Below, one piece after another: positions 1-63,189 of a stretch of 64,000 bases of DNA. How positions within the stretch are numbered: the stretch's first letter is position 1; each line of letters starts with the position of its first letter. Under the pieces are notes generated by a model that was not told the DNA's origin, made no database searches, and saw only the letters and a list, made by a program, of their open reading frames with translations. This DNA is from Salminus brasiliensis. Its lineage: Eukaryota; Chordata; Actinopteri; Characiformes; Bryconidae. The position numbers and the translations under genes were made by a program. The stretch spans positions 23,913,925-23,977,924 of the forward strand of contig NC_132878.1 in NCBI RefSeq assembly GCF_030463535.1. Direction: 5' to 3'.

Positions 1-83
1 AACAAGAATTTGACATTCTGTTTCAGCTCATTTCAGTGTAAAACCCCAGCACACACTTGGACACGCTCATGATTTGTTTATTT

Positions 84-873
84 CAGGGGTGTCAAACTCA
101 TTTAAGGTAACAGGCAACATTCACACAGCCCATTATGAAGGGCGGGGCAGACTGACTGTTATTAGAAAACCCAACACTGTGATCCGGTCTTTAGAAAAGA
201 GGTAAGAAGTTCTTAGTTTGCTAATGGAGAATTATAGATCATTAGCACATTCGAGCTGAAGTGTGCAAGTGCAACATCGCCCTGCCTGCCGACTGACTGG
301 CAAATGACCGCTTATCAACTTGACTGACATTTGGGTCACTGACTGACTAACACTAACTTTCAGCCCTCTGTACAGCCCCTCTCAGCAGTATCATAATATG
401 CTCCATTAAACCTGTTAATGAACAGTGAAAGTGTTCAGTATTTGCAGGTACACAGAGCTCTAACTGTACTAGCTAACATCTCCGAAGAACATCAGGTTCT
501 GTCCTTCTGAGGAAGCAGGAAGACGTACTGTGATTGACATTTGGTAAGTTCCACACAGTGTGACCTGCTGTGTGAATGCTTTCTACATAGGTAAGTTGAG
601 GCATTTTTCTCATTGAATTCGATGTTGGTAGAAATCCCGCCCCTGACAAGTCAAGATTCAGATTGGTCCTGCCCCCGGCTCAAATGGATATTCTGTTCGG
701 CTCAGCTGACGGTCTGTTTTAACTTGTGGGGAGGTTAGGATTTCTCTTAGTAAACAGTATTACTCCAATTTATAAAATCACCGTTGAGAACAAGGGTCAT
801 CCAGTTGTTTAACCGTCCAGGTTAGAACCTTAATTGGGTCAGTTCCTGCCTGCAGGTCGCATGTTTGACCCCT
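84..873. mobile_element. hAT-like non-autonomous DNA transposon
   Basis: The element begins CAGGGGTGTCAAACTCATTT and ends GCATGTTTGACCCCT, an inverted terminal repeat of the CAGGGGT...CAAAC type seen in hAT (Charlie-like) elements. It is flanked by the 8-bp direct repeat GTTTATTT (76-83 and 874-881), the target-site length of hAT elements. No transposase frame is present in its 790 bp. Confidence 0.7.
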
Positions 874-1099
874 GTTTATTTGCTTCTAAAAGAGTGTAAT
901 CCTGCACAAGACTAATCATGCTGCTTTGTTCTCATTTGTTGTTTTTCACACATTTTTAAATTGTAATTAATTTTCCCCCAAAATATTTGTAATTTCCAAT
1001 TCCTACATAATAGCCAGTTCTCCCATATCACAGTGCTACCAGTGCTGGAATGGACATTGAGCTGCACCTTTTTAAACTGCTGCAAATGCAGCATCTATG

Positions 1100-1262
1100 G
1101 CCAGATGAACACACTCGAAGGAGAACACGGTCAATTCTGTTACGTAACCTAACATTGCAAGCATTGTCCCTGACCGAATGTCTGTAGGATCCCCAGGGAT
1201 CTCTTGATGATGGGCCCAACCTTAGACTGCTGCGCCACTCGGTAGCCCGTCTCGGATAGACT
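1100..1262 (-). mobile_element. tRNA-derived SINE fragment
   Basis: On the - strand the sequence CCGAGTGGCGCAGCAGTCTA (around 1226-1245) resembles a tRNA A-box head common in fish SINEs, followed by a degenerate B-box region. It lies in the first DAB2IP intron of the window. Fish SINE heads of the form GAGTGGCGCAGCGGTCTAAG are familiar; exact family and borders are unknown. Confidence 0.45.
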
Positions 1263-3235
1263 TTTAGGTGAACATTGGGAATCTTTCCTTTGTATAATCT
1301 TTGCTCAGACAGTGTACAGGTAGCTGATACAGAAATAATTCCTCTCTTTTTTGGTTCTACATTATCTTGCATTATCTAGGTATTTTGGCAGATTTTGGCT
1401 TCCTGGGCTGTGCAAGAGTCTCTTAAGACTGTGTGAGAGGTGCACAAATAATGGCATGATAATTATTGTTCAGTTCTAATTTAGTCTTAAGAACAAAAAG
1501 CCAGAACTCATGGTGGCTGAATCAGAATCAAGTGCTCGCACAGTTATAAATAGCACTGCTCAGTAAATGGAGCATTCTAATGAATCACAGTAAGTTCTGA
1601 TGAGGGTGCGATGACCAATTTCTCTTGTTCCTCGCGGGTACGTTGTGTCTTCTGAAAAACATGCGCCAACAAATCTCAAGTGTTCTCAATGATTGTATTG
1701 AAATGTCAGTTCAGTGATCGCAAATACAGTAATACGTCCAAGTAATCACATGTACCAGTTTCTGTCAGTCATGCAGTACTAGAAGTACGTTGACTCCAAA
1801 GTCAGCATGCAGCGTTGATCTCAATGCTGCCTTTCATTTTTATCTGTATTCTCGTTTTTTTGCACTTCTCACTGAACTCATCAGACTCTTTATGAAGTTC
1901 ATTTTATCTGGGTGGTGGGTTGTCATGTTAGAACGGCCAGGTGTCTTCCCCGAATTGTTCCACAATCTACAACGTTACTGTTTGCTATAGCATTAAGGTT
2001 TCCTTTCACTGGAACTAAGGACCTGAAACCACGAAAGACAAACCCACACCTTTATTCCTCCTCTACCAAACTACAGTTGGCACAGTATTTAGGGAGGCAG
2101 CGTTCTCCTGCACCTGCCATACCCAGATTATGTGCCGGAACATGCCCAGGAATGCTTGTGGCAAGTGCATGTTTTCTTGGGCCTAACTTCAAGACTGCAC
2201 CCATGAAAGTTGTTTTTGCCTACAGTTGCTGAAGCCCAAAGCTGCAAATATCGTGTTGGGATCAGCGTAACTTTTGACGCAAAGTGAGTTGGATCAATAG
2301 TGACTGAGCGGAGGACTGATCCTGGATCTGAGCCTCATGTTCGGTGGCTTCCAGGCATGGCTGGGGTTATTTTTATTACAGCAAGGTTGAATAAGCTGTA
2401 GCACAACTAGCTGATTCAGAGAACGTTGTCCTTAGCGGTGCGGCAGAAAACCGCTTCGTTCCGGGCAAAATATTCAGCTCAGCGCTCTCTTATTTACATT
2501 TGTGCTGTGTCATGAGAGAGAAGGGGAGAGAGAGAGAGAAAAAGACAGAGAGGGATGTGGTTGGAGGAGTGCGAGGGCTGGATAAATGCGAGAGAGAGGA
2601 AGCGATACGAGGGAAGAGCGCTCTGACAGAAAAGTAGAAAAAAGAGGGGGAAAATCGATGGGCTGAGAAAGAGTCATCATTCTGAGAACAGCGTTCTCCC
2701 TTGAATTTCTACATGAGAAGCTTAGACCCAGAGTTAAGAGCTCACTGCTCTTTGGCAGGATGAGTTTTACTACTGTGAGAACTGCCAGGTGTAACACAAA
2801 TCTCCTTTCTTCAGTTGAGGTACAGTAAAGTGGGCTAAACTGAGGCACAGTAAGTTTGTGACTACACTGGGGTAGAGTGACCTTAGGGGGATGTCAAAAC
2901 ATTCTGATGTTAGTCTTCATTAATTTTTTTATTCAATTAACTGGCTGTGAAATTACTTGGGTACTTCCCTGGTACGGATGAATGACGAGTAAGTGTGCTA
3001 TTTGCATCCAGCACATGGCAAAGCTGTGCTCTTGAAATTCACCCTGGTTAAGGCCCTTCTTGTTTGTTGTGTGCTTCAATGATGAGTGGTTAGTTTGTAG
3101 CTTTTGAGACTAGCGCTTGCTGTTAGCATCTTGGTTGCATATTTGTAGAGCTGTTAAATAATGTGAAACAAAAGAATGAAGAACCCAGAAGAAGCCATGA
3201 TCAGGGTCATGATGCTAGCCGATGGCAGCCAAGGC

Positions 3236-3271
3236 CCCTGGAGAGAACACTTGGCCTTGCTCTCTCCAGGG
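3236..3271. repeat. Perfect 11-bp hairpin
   Basis: CCCTGGAGAGA (3236-3246) and TCTCTCCAGGG (3261-3271) are exact inverted copies around a 14-nt loop, in a DAB2IP intron. Confidence 0.8.
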
Positions 3272-4835
3272 TGGGCAGATGGCATTTTCTCCCCACATCA
3301 CTTCAGTGCAGTGCTGGCCGATGCATCAGAGCCGGGTACACCATTCTAAACGCATGGTAATGTAATAGCCCAAACCACTTCAGGAGGTGGTCTGAGATGC
3401 ATTTAATCAGTGGAAACGCATCCGTCTCTCCAATACACACTCAGCAACCAAAACCTCTCCCACCACAACCAAAACTCCTCTTTGCACGACCAAAACCTCC
3501 TCCCAGGCAGTCCAAACACAGATGTTTTCTCGTACAGTGTGGAAGTTTGAAGAAATGCATCATGGCATGTAAAATTACAAATTTGAAGGGATCACAGCAC
3601 AGAAAAAGGCTGAATGGATAAACGATTGGTTGCTGTGTAATGAGTGGATTTGCATATTCTGTCCCACACAGCAATCAGATTTCCGTCCGACTAACAGGAA
3701 ACACTTTTGACTACCAATTGTAAATGCATGTGATTAACATCTTACCAGGATACAATCCAAATACAGGTGACCAGGTGTAAATGGGGTCAATAATGTTACT
3801 GCGATGTTTTTGTTAGTGATTTTTGCTCACTGTTCAGTTTCTAGCTGCAGACTCTCCCACAGGCCCCTTTATTGACTCACTGGTTGTCCTGCTGCTGGCT
3901 TTGTGATGAAAAGTGCAGGAAGTTCACTCTTCCGCCTCCCTGTGTGTCTTCCCTGTGCTCCAGACTGAATCACACCTATAACACAGAAACATCTCTGTTC
4001 TCTCTGATGTATTTATTCAGTGTTTATTTTTAAGTGATCATCTGGTATGGTCATCACATTTTAATAAATAACATTGATCGACTGTAATACAGCTTTGTTT
4101 CTGAACAGTTATTTTAAGCAAAAGAGTACTAAAGCTCCTTCCAATTTGGGGGGAGGAATAAGGAACATTTAAATTGACAGCCTTCTTTTGACTTTTTTGG
4201 CTTCAGTTGTACGGCTAACTGACCAATCCTGCGTTATAAAATCGCCTGCTGTACTTTTTGAAGAATGAAACCAGTGGTGGGAGCAGGGAGTACAGTGTGT
4301 ACATTCTCCACGCTCTCTGTTGGAAAGCTGGATATGAGGCAACCTTGGTACTATTCCTGATTCAGACCTTTACCAACCTGTCTGTTGTTCCGAACACATA
4401 TTTACACCTACTGAATTAGTACAAACCTGCCGGGTATTGGAACTAAATTATGTTGTTTTCTCTGAGTGTGTTTGTGAGTGCAGGTGCTTGTGCATACCAA
4501 TGCACAACTCTGTGTGCGCCCTGTACAAATCAACTCCTGATTGGTTCCCTGCTGGTTAGCTTTGATTAGACCAGAATTGCACTTGAGTGCAAAAAGCTTT
4601 CTTTCACTTTTATTTTCCTGATTTTATTTTAGGACTGCAAAAATGAATTGCGGTTATATTGCTATATATAGTGATTAATCATACAAGAAATCAGTCTGCA
4701 GTATTATTGGATAAATGACACCCTCAGAAACGGACAGATCAGGGTGTCATATCAGTCAAACATTTAGTGATTCATTTGAGGGCGTCAGTCTAGTTGCTGC
4801 ACCTTTCATAACATCAAAAACTAAATATCATCGCT

Positions 4836-5030
4836 ATGGCCTGTGCAAAAGTTTGGACTCTTTACAGAGGCAGCCCTTGGCAGGAGTTAAGTTTGCAAAC
4901 ACTTTTGTTGGTAAAAGGCTTTCAGCTCTTGTTAGACTTTTTCCCCAGTCGTCCAGGCCTCTACTCCTGTTCAATACCAGTCAGAACTCCAAAACCTGAT
5001 GGAACCACCCCCTTGCTTCACAGTTGGAAT
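4836..5030 (-). mobile_element. Dead Tc1-like transposase fragment
   Basis: On the - strand 5027-4985 reads VKQGGGSIRFW, a decayed version of the Tc1 glycine box ([10 protein letters not shown]), and then hits a stop. The rest of the stretch is degenerate and has no terminal repeats that I can pair. Confidence 0.6.
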
Positions 5031-5537
5031 TTATTGTTATTTATTTATTTATTTATTTATTTTTTATGATATTAAAGACAGTAACTGAGCATTAGTAGTT
5101 TGCTGAAAACAGTGCGTTTGTTGGGTTAGGTACAGTGGCTGTTTACTACTTCTCAATAAAAAAAAAAATAAGGTAGTGCCAGTGTCGAGTCAAACAAACA
5201 CTCTCAACTATTATTGCATATTTTAGTATAGTGACTTTTTTTTTTTGTACTAAATCCAATAAAATGATGTATTATATATTCTGATTTGTGCTTTCTTTTT
5301 AATGAAACATGCGGTTGTTCGGTGTTCTTTATGTACTGACTATCAAACAATATAAAAAAAAAACAATGTTGTCATATTGCCCTCCTGTCAGGAGAGGCTG
5401 TCTGTTAGCCTCAGTCACAGTGACCGCAGGAACAGATTAAAGTGTGATGTGAAGTGTAATGTTTAGTTTGCTCTTTGTGTCTGTGGATGTTTGTATATTG
5501 TCAGACTGAAACCTTCGTTGTTTCTTTGTTTATTTAG

Positions 5538-23602
<18,065 letters not shown>

Positions 23603-24156
23603 AGCCAGCCTGCAGAGATTTATGGCTTAATCCAGACAGAAAGCGCAGGGCGGAGTGCAGGGAAGACACAGCCAAGACGGTGCTGATGTAGGAAAGAGAC
23701 TTGGAAAGGCAAGGGAAATGTCAGCGTGCAGACAGTGTTGGTTTGGAAGTTGGCTCCTGAACCGTGCTTGTGAAGAGCTGGTAAATAATATGATGAGCAC
23801 TGTGGAGCAAAGATAAGCAGTAAACCTCGAGGGGTGTCCACTACTTCAGTTTAGGGTGAACCACTAGATGTAAATCTCTGTTCTAGAGTACCTATACGTC
23901 AACAAGTGAACTTCCAAACAGTGACCTACCTGGTACGTACTGCTGACGTATAGACACTACCTTCTCTGTCCCTCCGCAGTAGCTCTAGCCTCAAATCTCC
24001 AGTGTCCAGTGGTTATGTTGAAAAAGCTGTATTTTATTATTCATAATAACTCATGCGTTCGGTCCCCTTTGGTGTTAACCTAGATGCCAAGCTAGCAAAT
24101 GAGTAATGCTGCCTCCTCCTAGAACATCGAGCGCTCGCCTTGCATCCACATCTACT

Positions 24157-24390
24157 GCACTTTCTCTACATGCTCCAGCTTCCCCTACATAGTGCACTTT
24201 GAAAGTTCTTCAAAAAGAGAAGCCTTAAGAATGGAATGCAGCTTCACCCACCCCCCCCCCCCCTCCATCTCTTCCTGAAGAAATTAACGGTTTTTCTAAA
24301 CCATGTTTCAAGTGTTTACAAGGCATGGCTGCAAAGAGTGACGTATAAAACCTAGTCTTTGCAAATAGATGGATTTGGTTTTATAAGCAG

Positions 24391-24424
<34 letters not shown>

Positions 24425-24506
24425 TCGAATGCAGCACTTTGGGCACCACTGGTTTGATTTCTAAATGTAAATACAATCTTTTGCAGAGAACTCACTTCTG
24501 CACTTT
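24157..24506 (+). promoter_or_regulatory. Cluster of miR-17/miR-430-type seed matches in the DAB2IP 3' UTR
   Basis: Four GCACTTT heptamers lie at 24157-24163, 24194-24200, 24434-24440 and 24500-24506, with a fifth at 26074-26080. The copies at 24433 and 26073 are preceded by A (AGCACTTT). GCACTTT pairs with the AAAGUGC seed of the miR-17/20/93/106 family, and AGCACTT pairs with the fish miR-430 seed. Function is inferred from sequence only. Confidence 0.4.
24466..24473 (+). promoter_or_regulatory. Pumilio response element
   Basis: TGTAAATA fits the Pumilio consensus TGTANATA exactly and lies in the inferred DAB2IP 3' UTR. Pumilio proteins usually repress or destabilise target mRNAs. Confidence 0.4.
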
Positions 24507-25372
24507 TTAATCCACAAATACTGATTATTTGCTGAATTGAACACACTTAAAACATGTGGCATAGACAAAGCTAATGACGCATTTTATTTGTTTTATTTGT
24601 TTAGCAAATAATTATAAACTGTGCATTACAATGTGCTTTATATTATCCACTGAAGTCGATCAGTTCTTCCTGAGACCAAGTAAACCAGGTGTGCACCTGG
24701 TTTCAGTCTTGGGTCATTATGCATTATTTATTGCCATAATTTACACTTAAAGGGGCCTCTGTAGACTCATAAATTTATTAGTTTGATGCGATTGGCCGTG
24801 GATAGAGAAGTTAATTTGTTCTGTGCCTAGTTGAGCTACTTCCTCGTTGTAATCCGCACAAGCTGCAGTTTCAATTCTAACTGTATCCCCCCCAATCACT
24901 CCTGTATAAGCTCTTATATATACTTTCATATAACCTTATCAGCAAACCTTTGGCTTAATCGCTTTATAAGCTTTTACTGCTTTCTTCGAAGGCCAGGTCG
25001 GTTGTCCACTAATCTGGTGATTTGTGTGACACTCTCGCAGCCCTACCAGGTGTAGTCCAGGTTTCTGCTCACAGAGCTTGTATATTTTTGTATTTCTGTT
25101 CTGCTGTACAAAAAGAGTCGCCTGCTTTCCTCAAGCCTAGCAAAGCAGTAAGATGTGAGGCTTCAGATTTGATTTTACAGTTTATTTTGCCAGTAAGGAA
25201 CATGAGAGAAATGTGGCACTTGTTATTTAATTTTTTTTTTTTGTTAAGTATATATAAATATATGGCGATGCATAAGCATTGGGTGTTGGGACATAGTTGA
25301 AGATTTTTGACCTAATCTTCTTTAAAAGGTCAATCAGTGATTAATTCTGCTGTAGCAAGACAAGGTGTGTCC

Positions 25373-25380
25373 TGTAAATA
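25373..25380 (+). promoter_or_regulatory. Pumilio response element
   Basis: This is a second exact TGTAAATA in the inferred DAB2IP 3' UTR, about 0.9 kb after the first. Confidence 0.4.
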
Positions 25381-26725
25381 ATCTATAAAAGAAAATGAAA
25401 TATATACATAGATTTTTTATATATATATATATAAATATACATACGCACACACACACATTGATTTAGAACTTAAGATCTTACTGCTGTTTCCGCTTTTTTT
25501 TTTTTTTTTTTTTTAGTAGTCGGCTGTGGACGGCGTTCTCTCGTTGTTGATTCACGAAATTCGTTTTGGTCTGTAAAGCAAAAAGATTTGGGGGCTGTAG
25601 ATCACTCAGAGGTGTTAACGCTGGTTTACTGAATATATAAAGCACAAACTCGAGCTTCATTATGCCCTGTTAAATGCCTATGCACTGTTTTTCTTTTTCC
25701 TGGAACTGCATACAGTTTCTCTTATGCAGAAGTAATATCCCCAGATTTTGACAAATTCCTCTTCAGAACTTCAGATTCAGTTCCTCCGCTGTCTGTCACT
25801 GACCTGATAAGACATTTCCAGCATACATAATGCTTCATTTCTTGGTTTTGAACTGAAACGATCGGCCAACAATCTGAAACCAACAATCAAGCATTTGAAC
25901 ATGTAGCAGTAGATCAGAATGCGTTTCTCTCATTTCAGTGACCCAGACAGGCAGACGTGTAAGTGAAGAGGTTCAGTTACGTACACTTTTTTGTTTCGGC
26001 TGTACTCAGTCGATCTGCCCATGTATAAGTAGCTAATCAAGGTGCTCCTTCGTGGGTCAGTGCTACAGTCCTAGCACTTTACTAGAGTCTGTTATTGATT
26101 CTTTTTAATGTGGTGCTTAATTCTCACACTTCTATCTAGCGGATTTGTAGCCAACGACACCATGTGTGAACATGGGCTGCAGCGATGTTTTCTTTTACCG
26201 GTGTTTAAGATTCAGAGTGGTAGCATAAAGGGACCACGCATTTCAAGAGTTTCCGTTGCTAGCATCCAACTGTGGTCACCAAGGCTGGCCAAATGATGAA
26301 CCGCCACATTTCTGAGAAGCGCCATGAACTGTACAGAGCAGCTTACAGACAGGACTATTTGCTGATGTCTCCAGGTTCTTTATCGACAGACTTGTGTCTT
26401 TTTCTGCCATTTTTTTCTTTGTTAGATCTAGAACATCAGATAACTCACAGTGGAACATGTTCTTTACTCATCAGTTCTCAGCAGTCTGTGTGGTATATTA
26501 GCTTTGTCAAAAGAGACCTGAATCTATAAATGAATTCAAAACTACGTTGTATGTTTTATAATCCTTGTAGAAAGGAGTTTTGTAAGTATGTTTAAAGTAA
26601 AGTATTGGCTGGACTCTGGCTTCTTTTGAGGACAATGACGAGAACAATAATGTACAGAGAGATATGTCCATGTTAAGAACTATAAAATTGTGGCTGTGCA
26701 ATTTATGTACATTTGCAACTAGGAT

Positions 26726-26731
26726 AATAAA
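26726..26731 (+). terminator. DAB2IP polyadenylation signal
   Basis: AATAAA is followed by an AT-rich stretch and then a T/GT-rich downstream element (cttgtctgtcttcatttctt at 26760-26779). It is the first canonical signal I see after the DAB2IP stop. Confidence 0.65.
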
Positions 26732-26745
26732 AATTTTATTTAGCT

Positions 26746-27499
26746 ATTTTATACATCTGCTTGTCTGTCTTCATTTCTTTGGGGGGGGGTTCAGACATAT
26801 TTCCCTTTTCCAGAACTAGAAGTTTTCCTCCTGTTCTTTTAGATGTTCTGATGCTTGTCATTATAAAAGAAACTTTGAGGCCCACAGTTAAAAAGTTAGT
26901 GTGAACCTACTGCATTTTCCCAAAACCTATTTATGACAGTTTTATATTACAAATCAGGGCTTTTTTTGCATGTGTAAACATTTATATTAAAACTTAAAAA
27001 TATATTTTTCTACGAGAGCCAAATGCTTAGATGGAAATAATCTGTATAAAGATGTTATTAAAGGAAATGTTTGGTCAGTTATGCTAATATTGCTAACTGT
27101 GAATGGAAACAAATAACCACCAATTAGCAACATTCTAGCTTCCATTCTTTGGCCTGGGCAGCCCTGAATATTGCTTTTAATACCACTGGTTTGCTCTGTA
27201 TAGTCGCAGTATAATAACATTTTGGATTTTCTATTGGTCCACTCATCAGGGAATTGACACAAAGAACAACTGCCAGATTCAACATGGAGATACAAGGTTT
27301 TTGAGGAGCAATGTAAAAACACTTCAATGATGTAAAATTTGGTGAGGTAGCTTTTGGCTGGTATTGTACAGCTGCCCAAATGTGACATACTCTGTGTAAT
27401 GTGCTCTTTAATCTACCTATACATTTTCAAGTAAATGGAAGTAGCTGAGGCAGCTTCCTGACTAGAGTGATCAGCAACAGAAAACATCACATACAACAT
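26746..27499. other. Gap between convergent genes
   Basis: About 0.75 kb between the two inferred poly(A) sites. AT-rich, no reading frame or repeat recognised. Confidence 0.55.
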
Positions 27500-27518
27500 G
27501 TAACTCTGAAACCCAAGG

Positions 27519-27524
27519 TTTATT
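27519..27524 (-). terminator. TTLL11 polyadenylation signal candidate
   Basis: On the - strand AATAAA is followed by a GT-rich stretch (ttgtatgtgatgttttctgt), a good downstream element. It is the first canonical signal after the TTLL11 stop and lies about 0.8 kb from the DAB2IP signal on the other strand. Confidence 0.5.
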
Positions 27525-28146
27525 TTGCATGACCATCCAAAGCAAACATCAGCCAATCTATTTAGATGCCTTAAGTGGTAGTGCAATAAAAAGTCCTCAT
27601 CAGACTATAATAATATCATATATGATTATTCCTGTGAGATCTTCACAAAGACCTGCCTTTTTCAATTTACTAACCAACTCCGTTCTACTGTGGTAAGTCA
27701 CTCTTTTGTGAAAAAGTCAACTTTGAATAAAATAAAATAATCTATGAATATAAATACAATAGTTTAAGTAAACGTTTAGTGCACTCAACGCCATGTCCTG
27801 GTGTCAACACCATGTGGTGATATAAGGCCGCCCTTTTGAATAGCTTGTTAGTAGTAGACGGCTGTTCTGGACGATTAGCTGCTTGTCTGAAGTCAGAAGT
27901 CAATGGTGTGGTCCAATCCCTTTAAGAATGGAGAGTCTGCGTTTCCCTGATTCTGTGGTAAAAGTAAAGTGTCTCTCCTACGATTCACACAAATGTCACA
28001 CAACCCTTGTTTGTATGCATACTCTCAGTCATAAGGCAGTCCCTATGTATTGGCATCATAGCGCACAACTGACATGGGTTTACTCCACTGAAGCCTCCTT
28101 GTTGATGTGCGTGTGATTACTGGTGGGGAGAAAAAGCTGTAACTGA

Positions 28147-28150
<4 letters not shown>

Positions 28151-28209
<59 letters not shown>
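28151..28209. repeat. (GT)29 microsatellite
   Basis: A pure run in the inferred TTLL11 3' UTR. Confidence 0.97.
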
Positions 28210-28211
<2 letters not shown>

Positions 28212-28429
28212 ACACATATACATACATACTTGACCCAAGCTCAGTTCTCTGCGCAAGAGACAACTACAGTCCCCAGACAAAGATTTTGTCCTGTACTTTC
28301 TTGTTGGTGTCTTCATTCCTTCATCTAAAGCTGAGTATACATTCTCTTTCCCTTGCTCTAAGGCTCAAACCAGACACTTCAGTTTATCCATGAAAGTAGT
28401 CAACATTCCACGTTTCCCTTTGCAGAAGG

Positions 28430-61142
<32,713 letters not shown>

Positions 61143-63189
61143 AATGCCACGGAGGTGATGGTGGTACCGAGCGGTTCATTAGCTAATCTCCTTACTCGCG
61201 GGCTGGCTCTTCAATACACGGACTAAGGTTACACCAGTGCATTTAATGCGATGTTGATGTAACTATGCTAGCTAGCTAACTGGGCAGGCGAGTAAGACAA
61301 GCTAACATGTTCGCTGGCCAGCACGACACCAGCAAACTGGCATTTTCTTTGAGCTCAATAAATGTGCAACATTAAAAGGCCGAGACTCATTTTGCCCACG
61401 AGTTGAGTTTTAGAAGACAACATGATTTTAGAAAACCTCCAATTCAAGTGGACCAGCTGACAAACGCTCCCATTACAGACCACCTAAACGACAGCTGTGT
61501 TAACCTGCTAGCTACAGTCGGTATGTACCAGCACTAGCTGGCTGGCTAGCTACATATTTCCTAGCTAATGCTATAAGAAAATGGCCATTGTCCTCCACAA
61601 ACCATTTTAAACTGACGGCACAAATCACAGCACTTCACGGCTAGCTACATGTGAAAGTGCTCGGAGTCTGCTGAAATCAACGCCCCGTCGTTAGCCGTTA
61701 GCTCGCTTCCCAGTCAGAGGACCGTTAACCGTCCTCGCTTCGGTCCTCTTTCTCTCCTGGAGGAAAGCTGAGTAGCAGGCTACTTACTGCTGTACACCCG
61801 CCGCTTTAATGTGCAGAGTCAGTCGAGCAGAGCATACTGTGGTGTACGGGGGTTTACCTCCTGACAGTTGGCCGCAGCCTGCACTGGACAGCCCGCCCGC
61901 TGCCTCAGTCTGACAGCAGCAGGCGGGGCAGCTGCAGCCCCACTGTTTTGGTAGCGTTGACAACGCAACGGACGGAATCCGTGGAGGTACATTATAGACA
62001 TAAACGCGTTTCACCCGTTTACCTCCCTGCTCTTACAGCGCCCGTATTACTTTTTTTTTTTTTTTTTTTTAATAAAATAGTTGGATGACTTTGTAAACCC
62101 CTTCAAAGAGTTTCGCTCACTGCCTCGTACATATATGAAAAATGAAAAAAAAAAAAAAATCCCATTTAGCTGTACAGCTCCGTGTCCATTATCCCACTAC
62201 CGTTCAGAGCAACTCACACCAAACAGCACATGCAGACTTCCACAGCCGTCTCAGTAAATGAGACAGTAAAGCCTGACTGCAGTGTGTTAAATGTTAAATA
62301 AATATTATTAACAGTAAATACAAATAACTGAAAATGAAGACTGTGAAATGTTTATAAAACATTATATAAAAATAAAATTTGTAATAAATAATTTTTTTGG
62401 TTTGCATTTAAATATATTCCTCAGCTACTTTCACCCCCTGGGGCGTAACAGCTGAAAGCAGCCTCACCAAATGTTTTTGTCCTGCTTGTAGGAACAGCTG
62501 AAAGAGACAAACTGGTCTGGAGGATCTGAAGGACCTTACTGGTTCATAAAACAATAAATTATGATGGGGTAAACTGGTGATCTACATAATGATCAATATG
62601 AAAAAGTAGATTAGATAGACTCACTGTACTCTACATGAATGCAAAAGCATTGTCTGTGTTTGACAAGTTCAGATGGTAATGAATGATCAGTCTTGTTAAA
62701 TTTAGGCTTGTATATTTTGAGCTTATTATCATGTGTATTCTGACAAGTTAGTTAGCTAGTTAAAGTCTTGTAACTTAGTTAAAAGGTTGAATAATCCAAC
62801 TGATGGTCCTAATATGCATTATAGATTTAATTCGATTAAAAGACATTTTCAATAGGCTGTGTCTCTGCATTACTGGCAAGGCCTGTATTGTTTTTATGGT
62901 CAAGGTTCAGCATAAAAAAATATTAGATTTCTGACCTAGCTTTGAACTTTGAGACTCAGCCGCTGAAACATCACAGTGTAGTTTTACTGTTTCAGTCAAA
63001 CCATGAGGGCAGAGCTTTTATGGCTTAATTGGCAGCATCACAACTACACATTGCCTTGTTGAGAGCAGATTTGGTGCAGACATACACAGACATATTCTGA
63101 AAAGCATGACAGCATTACTCTACATCCACCACCTGGCACTACAATTCAAACAGCCAGTCTAAAGTGTCCTGCACTGTCTATGCAGTGTA

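Larger units (their letters stand above)
1..5537 (+). other. DAB2IP intron (partial)
   Basis: Apart from the hAT-like element, the SINE fragment, the 3236 hairpin, the Tc1 remnant and an (ATTT) run at 5032-5062, I see no coding exon. A purine-rich stretch at 2515-2650 stands out in composition only. The previous GAP exon of DAB2IP was looked for and not found. Confidence 0.7.
23603..26745 (+). other. DAB2IP: DAB2IP 3' UTR (inferred)
   Basis: This stretch follows the DAB2IP stop and has no further coding exon. It contains an (AT) run at 24393-24421, a C run at 24249-24262, a T run at 25494-25514, five GCACTTT heptamers (24157, 24194, 24434, 24500, 26074) and two Pumilio-type TGTAAATA sites. 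The end is placed about 15-20 nt after the AATAAA at 26726. Use of earlier poly(A) sites cannot be excluded, and only RNA data would fix the end. Confidence 0.65.
27500..28429 (-). other. TTLL11: TTLL11 3' UTR (inferred)
   Basis: This is the region between the TTLL11 stop and the first AATAAA on the - strand (27524-27519). It contains a (GT)29 microsatellite at 28151-28209, read as (AC) in the transcript. The end is inferred from the signal only. Confidence 0.5.

Noticed and set aside
1028..1372. 114-residue - strand frame as a possible upstream gene or exon
   Set aside because: It lies over a tRNA-type SINE head and has no recognisable protein motif.
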